Of a DNA stretch of 33,334 nucleotides, positions 21,560-28,942 are shown piece after piece. The position numbers and the translations under genes are program-made. This stretch comes from Solirubrobacterales bacterium (GTDB taxonomy: Bacteria > Actinomycetota > Thermoleophilia > Solirubrobacterales > 70-9), in assembly GCA_017304845.1 (NCBI GenBank), contig JAFKLL010000040.1:24315-57648 (forward strand). The letters are read 5' to 3'. The notes below the pieces were generated by a model. That model did no database searches. It worked only from the letters and a program-made list of their open reading frames with translations, and was not told the DNA's origin. Positions within the stretch are counted from its first letter, which is position 1. The number at the start of each line of letters is the position of its first letter.

Positions 21560-22036
21560 ATGGCAGACCACATAGTCAGCTCGGTCATCCGGGAGGTGAA
21601 GCCTCTGGTCACCACCGACCCGGTCGGTTACGCGGCCCGGCTCGTGATCGAGTCCGGCCTGCCGGCCCTGCCGGTGGTCGACGAGGACGGCAACTACGCC
21701 GGTCTCTTCGGCGAGCGCGAGTTCATGACCGCGGTCTTCCCCGGCTACGTCGGCACCCTGATGTCGGCCCGGATGATCCGCCGCTCGCTCGACGAGACGA
21801 TCGAACGCCGCATCGGCAGCCAGGAGGAGCCGGTCCGGGCCTACCTGACCACCGACCCGGTGCTGGTCGAGGACGACTACGCCGACACCCAGCTGGCCGA
21901 GACCTTCCTCCACCACCGCGTGATGGTGGTCCCGATCGCGACCGAGGGAAGGGTCCACGCGGTGGTCCCGCGCAGCGACTTCTTCCAGGCCCTCTACGAA
22001 CGCATCGCCGACATCGCCGAAGACTTCGGCGACTAG
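21560..22036 (+). CDS. Two-CBS-domain protein, probable regulator of the adjacent permease
   Basis: This 158-residue soluble protein is made of two CBS motifs. The first spans about 4-62 (VKPLVTTDPVGYAARLVIES to GLFGEREFM) and the second about 90-145 (VRAYLTTDPVLVEDDYADTQ to VVPRSDFFQAL). It has no catalytic domain. CBS pairs bind AMP, ATP or SAM and often regulate channels and transporters. The 35-nt gap after the permease suggests one operon. ATG 21560 has only a weak upstream purine tract. Its TAG stop overlaps the stop codon of the convergent glycosyltransferase gene in a shared CTAG. Confidence 0.85.
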   Translation: MADHIVSSVIREVKPLVTTDPVGYAARLVIESGLPALPVVDEDGNYAGLFGEREFMTAVFPGYVGTLMSARMIRRSLDETIERRIGSQEEPVRAYLTTDPVLVEDDYADTQLAETFLHHRVMVVPIATEGRVHAVVPRSDFFQALYERIADIAEDFGD

Positions 22037-23247
22037 GCCAGCTCGAGGATCGCGTCCGCCGCGGCTTCCGGGCCGCCCGTCGCGGCGAATGCCGCGGCAA
22101 TCGTCTCGGCTCCGGCCCGGCGGCCCATCGCCTCACGGACCTTGGCCCGCAGGCGGGAGTGGTCGAGCTTCGAGACCGGCAGACGGGTCCCGGCTCCGCT
22201 GACCTCGACCCGTCGGGCGACCTCCATCTGATCCCGCCCGAACGGCACCGCACAGACGGGAACCCCGCGGGCTATCGCCTTCTGGGTGATGCCCATGCCC
22301 CCGTGCGTGACCGCGCATGCCGCGTGGTCCAGCAGGTCCCCGTGGGGGACGAACGGGAGCACCCGGGCATTGTCGGGGATCGCGATCCGGTCCCCGAGGC
22401 CGGTCGGACGGGTGGCCACGACCTCCACATCCTCGTCTGCCAGTGCCGCGAGGGCGGTCCGGATGAGACGACCGTCGTCCTGGAACTCCGAGGACGTGGT
22501 GACCAGCACCAACGGCCGCTCCAGGTCGTCGAGCCATTCGGGAGGATCGGCCGGCGGATCCCAGGCGCAGGGCCCGACCATCCGTATGTTCTCCGGCCAG
22601 TCGGAGCGCACGTACTCGAACGGCTCCGCAGTCATGTAGAGCAGCCGCGGCGGCCGGGTGAACATCGTCGCGGCGTCGACCGGATCCAGAGCGAGGCCTC
22701 GGCGCACCTCGTTCAGCTGCCGAACCACGATCCGCTCGAGCGTGCCGAACACAACGGGCCTCAGCGCCCGGTCTCTCAACCGGCCCAACGCCCCTCCCGC
22801 CGGCGCCAGCCCGGGGCCGAAAGGGGGAGCATCGCGTGACGGGAGCGGCAAGGGGTACGGACAGAACGCGGCCCAGGGGCCACCCCAGGCTTCGGCCGCG
22901 GCCATTGCGCCCCAGGACTGGATGTCGACGATCACCGCGTCCGGCCGCTCCTGCTCGATCGCCAGGCTCAGGTCGGGCGCGTCGTATCGGGCCCGCGCGC
23001 CGAAGGTCTCCACCGCCCGGCGCAGTGCGGCCCGGGGGTTGCTCTCGCGCCAGTCCTCGAGTGGCAGAGCCTCGATCGCGGGGTCGATCGGCCGGGCCTC
23101 GAAGCCCCGGTCCCCCATCAGGGGAATCTCACCGGAAAGGGTCCGCAACGCCACCTGATGGCCGCGGGCGCGCAGCTCGTCCAGGATCGGCGTGAGCGGA
23201 AACAGATGCCCGCGCGCGGGCGACGTGTAGGCCAGGATGCGACTCAT
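22033..23247 (-). CDS. UGT/MGT-like glycosyltransferase (GT1 family, GT-B fold)
   Basis: This 404-residue cytoplasmic enzyme moves a sugar from a nucleotide donor to a small lipophilic or natural-product acceptor. The N-terminal MSRILAYTSPARGHLFPLTP is the characteristic acceptor-domain start, with the likely catalytic His in ARGH. The donor-binding C-terminal half contains VLPFVPHGDLLDHAACAVTH, then GGMGITQKAIARGVPVCAVP and FGRDQMEVARRV, close to the EryCIII/UGT donor loop. It starts 30 nt after the asd stop on the same strand. It may be co-transcribed with the aspartate-pathway genes, although no metabolic link is evident. ATG 23247 is preceded immediately by ggag, too close for an ideal Shine-Dalgarno. 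No polyketide or sugar-biosynthesis genes are nearby. Confidence 0.88.
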   Translation of the reverse strand: MSRILAYTSPARGHLFPLTPILDELRARGHQVALRTLSGEIPLMGDRGFEARPIDPAIEALPLEDWRESNPRAALRRAVETFGARARYDAPDLSLAIEQERPDAVIVDIQSWGAMAAAEAWGGPWAAFCPYPLPLPSRDAPPFGPGLAPAGGALGRLRDRALRPVVFGTLERIVVRQLNEVRRGLALDPVDAATMFTRPPRLLYMTAEPFEYVRSDWPENIRMVGPCAWDPPADPPEWLDDLERPLVLVTTSSEFQDDGRLIRTALAALADEDVEVVATRPTGLGDRIAIPDNARVLPFVPHGDLLDHAACAVTHGGMGITQKAIARGVPVCAVPFGRDQMEVARRVEVSGAGTRLPVSKLDHSRLRAKVREAMGRRAGAETIAAAFAATGGPEAAADAILELA

Positions 23248-23277
23248 CTCCTGGCTCAGGATGACCGACTGGCGCGT

Positions 23278-24306
23278 CTAAAGCCAGTCGTTCTCGATCA
23301 GGAGCTCCGCGACCTGGACCGCGTTGGTGGCGGCTCCCTTGCGGAGGTTGTCGCCCGCCAGCCACAAGTTGAGGCATCGTTCCTGGCCGGGATCGCGGCG
23401 GATCCGGCCGACCAGGGTCTCGTCGCGGCCGGCGGCGTCCAGCGCGGTCGGGTACTGGCCGGCGGCCGGATCGTCGACCACGACCACGTTCTCGGCCGCG
23501 GCCAGGATCTCCCGGCAACGGTCGGGGCTGAGGTCCTCACGTGTCTCGATGTTGAGCGACTCCGAGTGGCCGGTGTAGACCGGGACCCGGGCGCAGGTGG
23601 CCGAGATCTTGACCTCGTCACCGAGGCCGAGGATCTTGCGGGTCTCCGCCATCACCTTGCGTTCCTCGGTGGTGTAGTCGTCGCCGTCCTTGAAGGTCTC
23701 GACCTGCGGGATCACGTTGAACCCGATCTGGTGCGGGTAGACCGTGGGCGGGGCCACCTTCTCGCCGGCCAGCACCTCGCGGGACTGGGCGGTCAATTCC
23801 TCGATCGCCTTCTGCCCGGTGCCGGACACGGCCTGGTAGCTGGAGAGGATCAGTCGCTCCAGCCCGGCCTCCCGATGGATCGGGGCCAGGGCGAGCATCA
23901 TCACCATGGTGGTGCAGTTCGGATTGGCGATGATCCCCTTGTGGTTCTGAGCCGCCTCGGGGTTCACCTCGGCCACGACCAGCGGCACGTCCTCGTGCAT
24001 GCGCCAGTAGCTGGTGTTGTCGACCACGACCGCGCCGGCCTCGACGAAGCGGGGCGCCCACTCGGCGCTGATCGAGCCGCCGGCCGAAGAGATCAGGATG
24101 TCGATGCCCTGGATCGACTCGTCGCTCGGGACCACGCACTCGATCATCGTGTCGCCGAACTCGACCGACTTGCCGGCCGAACGCTCGGAGGCGAAGGGCA
24201 CGACCTCGCTGGCCGGGAAGGACCGCTCGGCCAGGATGCCGAGGATGGTGGAGCCGACGGCGCCGGTCGCGCCGAGCACTCCGACTCTGTAAGTGGAATC
24301 AGCCAT
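23278..24306 (-). CDS. asd: Aspartate-semialdehyde dehydrogenase
   Basis: It reduces aspartyl phosphate to aspartate semialdehyde with NADPH, at the branch to lysine/diaminopimelate, threonine and methionine. The 342-residue protein has the nucleotide-binding [13 protein letters not shown] (about 9-21) and the nucleophile C131 in [27 protein letters not shown] with the active-site His, and the C-terminal [11 protein letters not shown] are also present. ATG 24306 lies inside the end of lysC (8-nt overlap), so translation is coupled to aspartokinase, its pathway partner. This lysC-asd order is the standard actinobacterial arrangement. Confidence 0.97.
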   Translation of the reverse strand: MADSTYRVGVLGATGAVGSTILGILAERSFPASEVVPFASERSAGKSVEFGDTMIECVVPSDESIQGIDILISSAGGSISAEWAPRFVEAGAVVVDNTSYWRMHEDVPLVVAEVNPEAAQNHKGIIANPNCTTMVMMLALAPIHREAGLERLILSSYQAVSGTGQKAIEELTAQSREVLAGEKVAPPTVYPHQIGFNVIPQVETFKDGDDYTTEERKVMAETRKILGLGDEVKISATCARVPVYTGHSESLNIETREDLSPDRCREILAAAENVVVVDDPAAGQYPTALDAAGRDETLVGRIRRDPGQERCLNLWLAGDNLRKGAATNAVQVAELLIENDWL

Positions 24307-25552
24307 TGTCCGGAAGCACCTCGTCCTCGCCGAGATCGAAGGCGTCGTGGAGCGAACGCACCGCCTCGGGCACCCGGTCGGCCTGGATCACGCAGGAGAT
24401 CCGGATCGACGAGGTGGAGATCATCTCGATGTTGATCCCCTTCTCGCCCAGCACCTCGAAGACCTTGGCGGCCACGCCGGGATGGCTGCGCATGCCGGCC
24501 CCGACGATCGAGACCTTGCCGATCAGCTCGTCGGTGCGGACCTCGCGGCTGATGTCGCCGAGGCTGGCGATCGCGTCGGTCGCGGTGGTCAGGTCGCCGG
24601 TCTCGACCGTGAAGGAGAGGTCGGCGAGGGCGCCCTCGTGGACCGGCTCGTTCTGGATGATCACGTCGACGTTGACGTTGGCATCGGCCAGGGCGGTGAA
24701 GATCCTGCCGGCGATTCCGGGTTCGTCCTTGACGCCGATGATGGCCACGCGGGCCTCGTCGGTCGAGTGGGTGACGGCTGTGATGATCGGTCGTTCCATG
24801 GTCTCGCTTTCGGGAAGTACGAGGGTACCGGGGAGGTCTTCGAAGCTGCTTCGGCAGTGGATCGGGATGTCGTAGTTACGGGCGTACTCGACCGATCGGA
24901 GCTGGAGCACGCCGGCCCCGGAGGCCGCCATGTCCAGCATCTCCTCGAAGGAGACCACCGGGAGCTTGCGGGCGTCGGGCACGATCCGGGGATCGGCGCT
25001 GAAGACGCCGGTGACGTCGGTGTAGATCTCGCAGACCTTGGCCCCGAGCGCGGCGGCCAAGGCGACCGCGGTGGTGTCGGAGCCGCCGCGGCCGAGGGTG
25101 GTCACGTCGCGGCTGTCGGTGGAGACGCCCTGGAAACCGGCGACCAGGACGATCTTGTCCTCCTCGAGGCCGTCCCGGATGCGGTCGGCCTTGACGTCGA
25201 TGATCTTCGCCTTGGTATGCGACGAGTCGGTGACGATGCCGGCCTGCGAGCCGGTCAGCGAGACCGCCTTGTGGCCCATGTCGTTGATCGCCATCGCAGC
25301 CAACGCGCAGGAGATCCGTTCCCCGGTGGAGAGCAGCATGTCCATCTCGCGCGGATCGGGCCGATCGGAGATCTCGTAGGCGGAGGCGACCAGCTCGTCG
25401 GTGGTCTTGCCCCGGGCGGAAAGGACCGCCACGACGTTGTTGCCGGCCTCGCGGGCGGCCACCATGCGCCTGGCGGCGCGCTTGATCTCCTCCGGACCGG
25501 CGACCGAGGTGCCGCCGAACTTCATAACGACGATGTCATCTCTTTCGGGCAT
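24299..25552 (-). CDS. lysC: Aspartate kinase
   Basis: It phosphorylates aspartate, the first and usually feedback-regulated step of Lys, Thr and Met synthesis. The 417-residue protein has KFGGTSVAG (11-19), STGERIS and [19 protein letters not shown] in the kinase domain. Two ACT regulatory domains follow, seen in [20 protein letters not shown] and [20 protein letters not shown]. The ACT pair is the site of Lys and/or Thr inhibition in related enzymes. ATG 25552 has TATGCT 8 nt upstream and no Shine-Dalgarno, suggesting an almost leaderless mRNA. In several actinobacteria an internal start makes a separate beta subunit; I see an in-frame ATG near the kinase/ACT border but no clear ribosome site. 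Confidence 0.97.
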   Translation of the reverse strand: MPERDDIVVMKFGGTSVAGPEEIKRAARRMVAAREAGNNVVAVLSARGKTTDELVASAYEISDRPDPREMDMLLSTGERISCALAAMAINDMGHKAVSLTGSQAGIVTDSSHTKAKIIDVKADRIRDGLEEDKIVLVAGFQGVSTDSRDVTTLGRGGSDTTAVALAAALGAKVCEIYTDVTGVFSADPRIVPDARKLPVVSFEEMLDMAASGAGVLQLRSVEYARNYDIPIHCRSSFEDLPGTLVLPESETMERPIITAVTHSTDEARVAIIGVKDEPGIAGRIFTALADANVNVDVIIQNEPVHEGALADLSFTVETGDLTTATDAIASLGDISREVRTDELIGKVSIVGAGMRSHPGVAAKVFEVLGEKGINIEMISTSSIRISCVIQADRVPEAVRSLHDAFDLGEDEVLPDNG

Positions 25553-25560
25553 CAGCCCTG

Positions 25561-25566
25561 AGCATA
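25561..25566 (-). promoter_or_regulatory. -10 box of lysC-asd
   Basis: TATGCT on the minus strand ends 8 nt before ATG 25552. No consensus -35. Confidence 0.45.
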
Positions 25567-25637
25567 CGGATAGTCAGAAGTCCACGATGTGAGCGGAAGT
25601 GGGAGAACGAAGGGGCGGTCGTGGGAACCACTTCGCT

Positions 25638-25643
25638 TAGGGT
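25638..25643 (+). promoter_or_regulatory. -10 box of yjdM
   Basis: TAGGGT, then exactly 6 nt (ttgact), then GTG 25650: a leaderless layout that argues against the in-frame TTG at 25644. Confidence 0.45.
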
Positions 25644-25649
25644 TTGACT

Positions 25650-26006
25650 GTGAGTTCCGAAACCCCCCGCTGCCCCGAATGCGACAGCGAATACACGTAT
25701 GAGCTCGGCGGCTTTCAGGTCTGTTCGATGTGCGCCCACGAGTGGAGCCCCGGCAGCACGGAACCGGCCGAGGAGAGCGCCGGCGAGGGCGAGATCCGCG
25801 ACTCGGTCGGCAACCTCCTCCAGGACGGCGACACCGTGACCGTGGTCAAGAACCTCAAGGTCAAGGGCGCCTCCGGGCCGATCAAGGCGGGCACCAAGGT
25901 CCGCAACATCCGGCTGGTCGACGGCGTCGCCGGGCATGACATCGATTGCCGGATCGACGGGTTCGGCTCGATGCAGCTCAAGTCGAGCGTCGTCAAGAAG
26001 GCCTAG
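25650..26006 (+). CDS. yjdM: YjdM/PhnA family zinc-ribbon protein
   Basis: This 118-residue soluble protein has an N-terminal zinc ribbon with C8, C11, C25 and C28 ([11 protein letters not shown] and CSMCAHEW). A C-terminal SH3-like beta domain follows ([20 protein letters not shown] and the ending [15 protein letters not shown]). It closely follows the E. coli YjdM sequence, once called PhnA. Despite that name the family is not the phosphonoacetate hydrolase, and its function is not settled. GTG 25650 is set by the -10 spacing. The thioesterase ATG follows 8 nt after its stop, so they are co-transcribed. Confidence 0.93.
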   Translation: MSSETPRCPECDSEYTYELGGFQVCSMCAHEWSPGSTEPAEESAGEGEIRDSVGNLLQDGDTVTVVKNLKVKGASGPIKAGTKVRNIRLVDGVAGHDIDCRIDGFGSMQLKSSVVKKA

Positions 26007-26014
26007 CCCACCCT

Positions 26015-26827
26015 ATGGCGACGGATTTCGAGCGCGACACGGCGGCGGAGCCGCTCGGTCAGGGTCGATACGCGATCGAGCTCAGCGACCGCTGGTGGAT
26101 CGGCCGCGGCCCGAACGGCGGCTACGTGGCCGCCCTGGTGCTGAGGGCGATGACCGCCGAGACCAACAACGGCAGGGAAGCGGGGCCTATTCCCGCCCGT
26201 TCGCTGAACGTGCACTTCCTCCGCCCGCCCGAGGTCGGCCCGGCCGAGGTCGAGGTGACGATCGAGCATGCGGGGCGGGTCACCTGTTTCCTCTCGGCCC
26301 GCCTGATCCAGGACGGCGAGGTCAAGGCGAAGGCGATGTCGGTCTTCTCCGGGGAGCGCGAAGGGCCCTCCTTCGACAACTCGGAGATGCCCCAGGTACC
26401 GCCACCCGAGGAGACCCGGGAGTGGGACACGGAGAAGGCGCCGGTGGCGGTCTTCGGCCGGTACCGGGCGAAGATGATCTCCGGGATCCCGGGCGAGGCC
26501 GGCGAGAAGGCCGAGACGATGGGCTGGATCCGCCTGCGGGACGAGCAGCCCGTCGATCCGGTCCTGGCCGCCGCGGTGCTCGACGTCTGGTACCCGGCGC
26601 CGTTCGTGGTCTTCGACGAGATCCCGTTCGCGCCGACCCTGGAGTACACGGTCCACTTCCCCCGGACCATCCCGGAGCCGGGCCCGCCGGATTGGAACCT
26701 GATCCGCCTGACCGCGGCCGAGGGGACCGAGGGCCACTTCAGCGAGGACGCCGAGCTCTGGACCCGAGACGGCCGCCTGATCGCCAAGGCGAGACAGATG
26801 GCGCTGCTTAGGCATCCCAAGCACTGA
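26015..26827 (+). CDS. Acyl-CoA thioesterase-like double hotdog protein
   Basis: This 270-residue protein has two hotdog domains, resembling TesB-like/4HBT_3 thioesterases that hydrolyse acyl-CoA to acid and CoA. The first hotdog runs from about residue 20 to 115 (SDRWWIGRGPNGGYVAALVL, where the conserved GG precedes the hotdog helix, then ARSLNVHFLRPP). The second covers about 150-268 (LDVWYPAPFVVFDEIPFAPT, LEYTVHFPR). TesB-type active-site residues are not clearly identifiable, so activity and chain length are uncertain. It starts 8 nt after yjdM with no Shine-Dalgarno, probably by translational coupling. A very long hairpin follows its stop. Confidence 0.85.
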   Translation: MATDFERDTAAEPLGQGRYAIELSDRWWIGRGPNGGYVAALVLRAMTAETNNGREAGPIPARSLNVHFLRPPEVGPAEVEVTIEHAGRVTCFLSARLIQDGEVKAKAMSVFSGEREGPSFDNSEMPQVPPPEETREWDTEKAPVAVFGRYRAKMISGIPGEAGEKAETMGWIRLRDEQPVDPVLAAAVLDVWYPAPFVVFDEIPFAPTLEYTVHFPRTIPEPGPPDWNLIRLTAAEGTEGHFSEDAELWTRDGRLIAKARQMALLRHPKH

Positions 26828-26837
26828 AACGGACACG

Positions 26838-26896
26838 GACCACGCGAGATGCAGATTCGGTGCGCTATTTGCACCCGATCTGCATCTCGCGTGGTC
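26838..26896 (+). terminator. Long inverted repeat after the thioesterase gene
   Basis: Two 26-nt arms (26838-26863 and 26871-26896) match at 24 positions around a 7-nt gctattt loop; the arm begins gaccacgcgagatgcagat. The distal arm runs into a direct copy of tctcgcgtgg. No T-run follows directly. It is probably a terminator or 3'-end structure, alternatively a repetitive intergenic element. Confidence 0.55.
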
Positions 26897-26919
26897 TCGC
26901 GTGGCTTTAGGCAATATTT

Positions 26920-26949
26920 ATGACTAAATAGGTCGAGTTACTCTACAAT
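26920..26949 (+). promoter_or_regulatory. Promoter of the DszB-like gene
   Basis: -35 ATGACT (26920-26925), an 18-nt spacer and -10 TACAAT (26944-26949), then exactly 6 nt to ATG 26956. It lies in an unusually AT-rich patch for this genome. The mRNA should be leaderless. Confidence 0.65.
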
Positions 26950-26955
26950 CGCCGG

Positions 26956-28005
26956 ATGAGCGAGCACATCTGGTACACACACGCCCCTTCCCCTTCGGCC
27001 TTCGGCGTCGCCCTGAGACAGGGCTGGATCCACGAGGAGATGGCGCGAGCCGGGATCGAAGTGCGGGCGCTGGCCGCCTCCTCCGATCCCGACGTCCAGC
27101 GCTTCCGCCGTGAGACCACCTCTCCTCGCGCCTTCCGCCAGGGCGGCAACGTCGCCCCGCTGATCGCCCGCTCACGCGGCAACGACATCCGCCTGATCGG
27201 CCTCTCCCGGATCTCGAGCGCCCACAACCTGCTGGCCGCGCCGGACTCGAAGCTGCGCACCGCCGGCGATCTGATCGGCAGCCGCATCGCCGTCCCGGTC
27301 CGGCCCAATGCCTCGGTCGACGTGCCCCGGGCGACCGCGCTGCGGACGATCGCCAACCTGCTCGCCTCCACCGGGCTCGGGCTCGGCGACGTCAACCTGG
27401 TCGAGGTCCCCGTCCAGGGCTCGTACTTCGACTCCCGGCCGCGCCTCGGCGACCCGATCGCGGACGGCCCGCATGAGGGGGTCGCCTTCCAGGTCAGCTC
27501 CGGCCAGTCCGAGGAGGTCCAGGCGCTGCTCCGCGGCGAGGTCGACGCGATCGCCTCCGAGGCGGCCGCGGTCGCTCTGCTCGCCTCCGCGCTGGGCCTG
27601 CGGGCGATCACCCCCGGCAACGCGATCCGGCTCGACCTCAACAACCGTTCGCTGCTCGCGGTCACGGTCAGCGGCGGCCTCCTCGACCGTGATCCGGGCC
27701 TGGTGATCGGCGTGCTGGTCCAGCTCCTCACCGCCGCCGAGTGGGCGATCGACGAGGAAGCGGAGGCCCGGCGGCTGATCGCCCTCGACGCGGGGATCCA
27801 CGAGGACATGCTCGATGCCGCCTACAGCCCCCGGGTCAGCCGGCAGCTCGGCATCGACCTGCGCATGGACAAGGTCGCGGACCTCCGGCTCCAGCACGAC
27901 TTCCTGCTCGGCCAGGGGATCATCCAGCACCCGGTGGATCTCGACGCCTTCATCGATCCGGAGCCGCTGAAGACGGCCCTGGCCCGCCGCGGGGTGCTGG
28001 TCTAG
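26956..28005 (+). CDS. DszB-like (NMT1/THI5, periplasmic-binding-fold) protein without signal peptide
   Basis: This 349-residue protein has the type 2 periplasmic-binding fold of nitrate/sulfonate/taurine-binding proteins. It lacks any signal peptide or lipobox, and no permease or ATPase gene is nearby, so it is probably cytoplasmic. The layout follows Rhodococcus DszB, the desulfinase that releases sulfite from 2-hydroxybiphenyl-2-sulfinate: YTHAPSPSAFGVALRQGWI at the N-terminus, FRQGGNVAPLIARSRG, then a C-terminal QHDFLLGQGIIQHPVDLDAF. By my alignment from memory, DszB Cys27 corresponds to Ala10 here and His60 is also absent, while Arg70 corresponds to R61. Desulfinase activity is therefore unlikely; it may be a solute-binding sensor or a different hydrolase. 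Start set by the -10 box. Its stop overlaps the recR stop in CTAG. Confidence 0.78.
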   Translation: MSEHIWYTHAPSPSAFGVALRQGWIHEEMARAGIEVRALAASSDPDVQRFRRETTSPRAFRQGGNVAPLIARSRGNDIRLIGLSRISSAHNLLAAPDSKLRTAGDLIGSRIAVPVRPNASVDVPRATALRTIANLLASTGLGLGDVNLVEVPVQGSYFDSRPRLGDPIADGPHEGVAFQVSSGQSEEVQALLRGEVDAIASEAAAVALLASALGLRAITPGNAIRLDLNNRSLLAVTVSGGLLDRDPGLVIGVLVQLLTAAEWAIDEEAEARRLIALDAGIHEDMLDAAYSPRVSRQLGIDLRMDKVADLRLQHDFLLGQGIIQHPVDLDAFIDPEPLKTALARRGVLV

Positions 28006-28598
28006 AGGCTGGAACGGCCGGTCATCGCCCGGCCGAGGGTGACTTCGTCGGCGTGCTCGAGGTCGGCGCCGACCGGGAGGCCGGCGGCGAGGCGCGTGAC
28101 CTTGGTCTGCTCGCGGAGCAGGTCGGCGATGTGCGAGGCGGTAGCCTCGCCGGTCGTGGTCGGGTTCGTGGCGAGGATCACCTCGGCGATCCCGCCCGCC
28201 TCGACCCGACGGCGCAGCTCGGCGATCCGCAGGTCCTCCGCGTCGATCCCGTCGATCGGGGAGAGCGCCCCGCCGAGCACGTGATAGCGGCCTCGGTATT
28301 CGTGAGTCCGCTCGATCGGGATCACGTCGGCCGGTTCCTCGACCACGCAGATCAACGACTCGTCACGGGAGACGTCCTCGCATATCCGGCAGCGCGGGCC
28401 CTCGGCCAGGTTGAAGCAGATCTCGCAGAGACCGACCTTCTCCTTGACCTCGACGATCGCCTGAGCCAGGCTGCGGGCGTCCGACTCGTCGGAACGCAGG
28501 ATGTGGAAAGCGAGCCGCTGAGCGGTGCGGCGGCCGATCCCCGGCAGCTGCGAGAGCTCGGCGGTGAGGCGGCTGAGTGGTGCCGGCCCCTCGCTCAT
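28002..28598 (-). CDS. recR: Recombination mediator protein RecR
   Basis: This 198-residue protein acts with RecO and RecF to load RecA on gapped DNA. An N-terminal helix-hairpin-helix (LSQLPGIGRRTAQRLAFHIL) leads to a C4 zinc finger (C58, C61, C70, C73). A Toprim domain starts ICVVEEPADV and includes VILATNPTTTGEATA. ATG 28598 overlaps the ebfC stop by 4 nt (ATGA), so it is translationally coupled at the end of the conserved dnaX-ebfC-recR operon. Confidence 0.98.
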   Translation of the reverse strand: MSEGPAPLSRLTAELSQLPGIGRRTAQRLAFHILRSDESDARSLAQAIVEVKEKVGLCEICFNLAEGPRCRICEDVSRDESLICVVEEPADVIPIERTHEYRGRYHVLGGALSPIDGIDAEDLRIAELRRRVEAGGIAEVILATNPTTTGEATASHIADLLREQTKVTRLAAGLPVGADLEHADEVTLGRAMTGRSSL

Positions 28599-28942
28599 CC
28601 ACCGAGCCCGGGCATGCCGGGCATGTTCGGCATCTGGGGCATCTTCGATTCGGCCAGCTGCTGAGCGGAGCGGATCGCCTCGTTGATCGCGGCCTGGACC
28701 ATCTCGGCCAGCATCTCCGAGTCCTCCGGATCGACCGCGTCCGGGTCGATGACCACGTCCTGGACCACGAGGTCGCCGCTGATCTTCACCTTGACCATGC
28801 CGCCGCCGGCGCTGGCCTCGACGATCTCGTCCTTGAGCGCCTCCTGGGCCTGCATCATCTCGTTCTGCATCTGCTGCGCCTGTTTGAGCAGCTTGCCCAT
28901 GTCCATGCCACCGGGCATGCCGCCCATTCCCTTACGTGCCAT
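28595..28942 (-). CDS. ebfC: YbaB/EbfC family nucleoid-associated protein
   Basis: This 115-residue protein forms a DNA-binding dimer. The core runs from LLKQAQQMQNEMMQAQEALK through VKVKISGDLVVQDVVIDPDA to the C-terminal helix. Both ends are unusually rich in Met and Gly (MARKGMGGMPGGMDMGK and MPQMPNMPGMPGLGG), low-complexity tails flanking the compact domain. ATG 28942 overlaps the dnaX TGA by 1 nt (TGATG) with gaggt as Shine-Dalgarno. Confidence 0.96.
   Translation of the reverse strand: MARKGMGGMPGGMDMGKLLKQAQQMQNEMMQAQEALKDEIVEASAGGGMVKVKISGDLVVQDVVIDPDAVDPEDSEMLAEMVQAAINEAIRSAQQLAESKMPQMPNMPGMPGLGG

Noticed and set aside
26838..26896. CRISPR-like or attachment-site origin of the palindrome
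   Set aside because: There is a single inverted pair with no spacer series, no integrase gene and no tRNA beside it.
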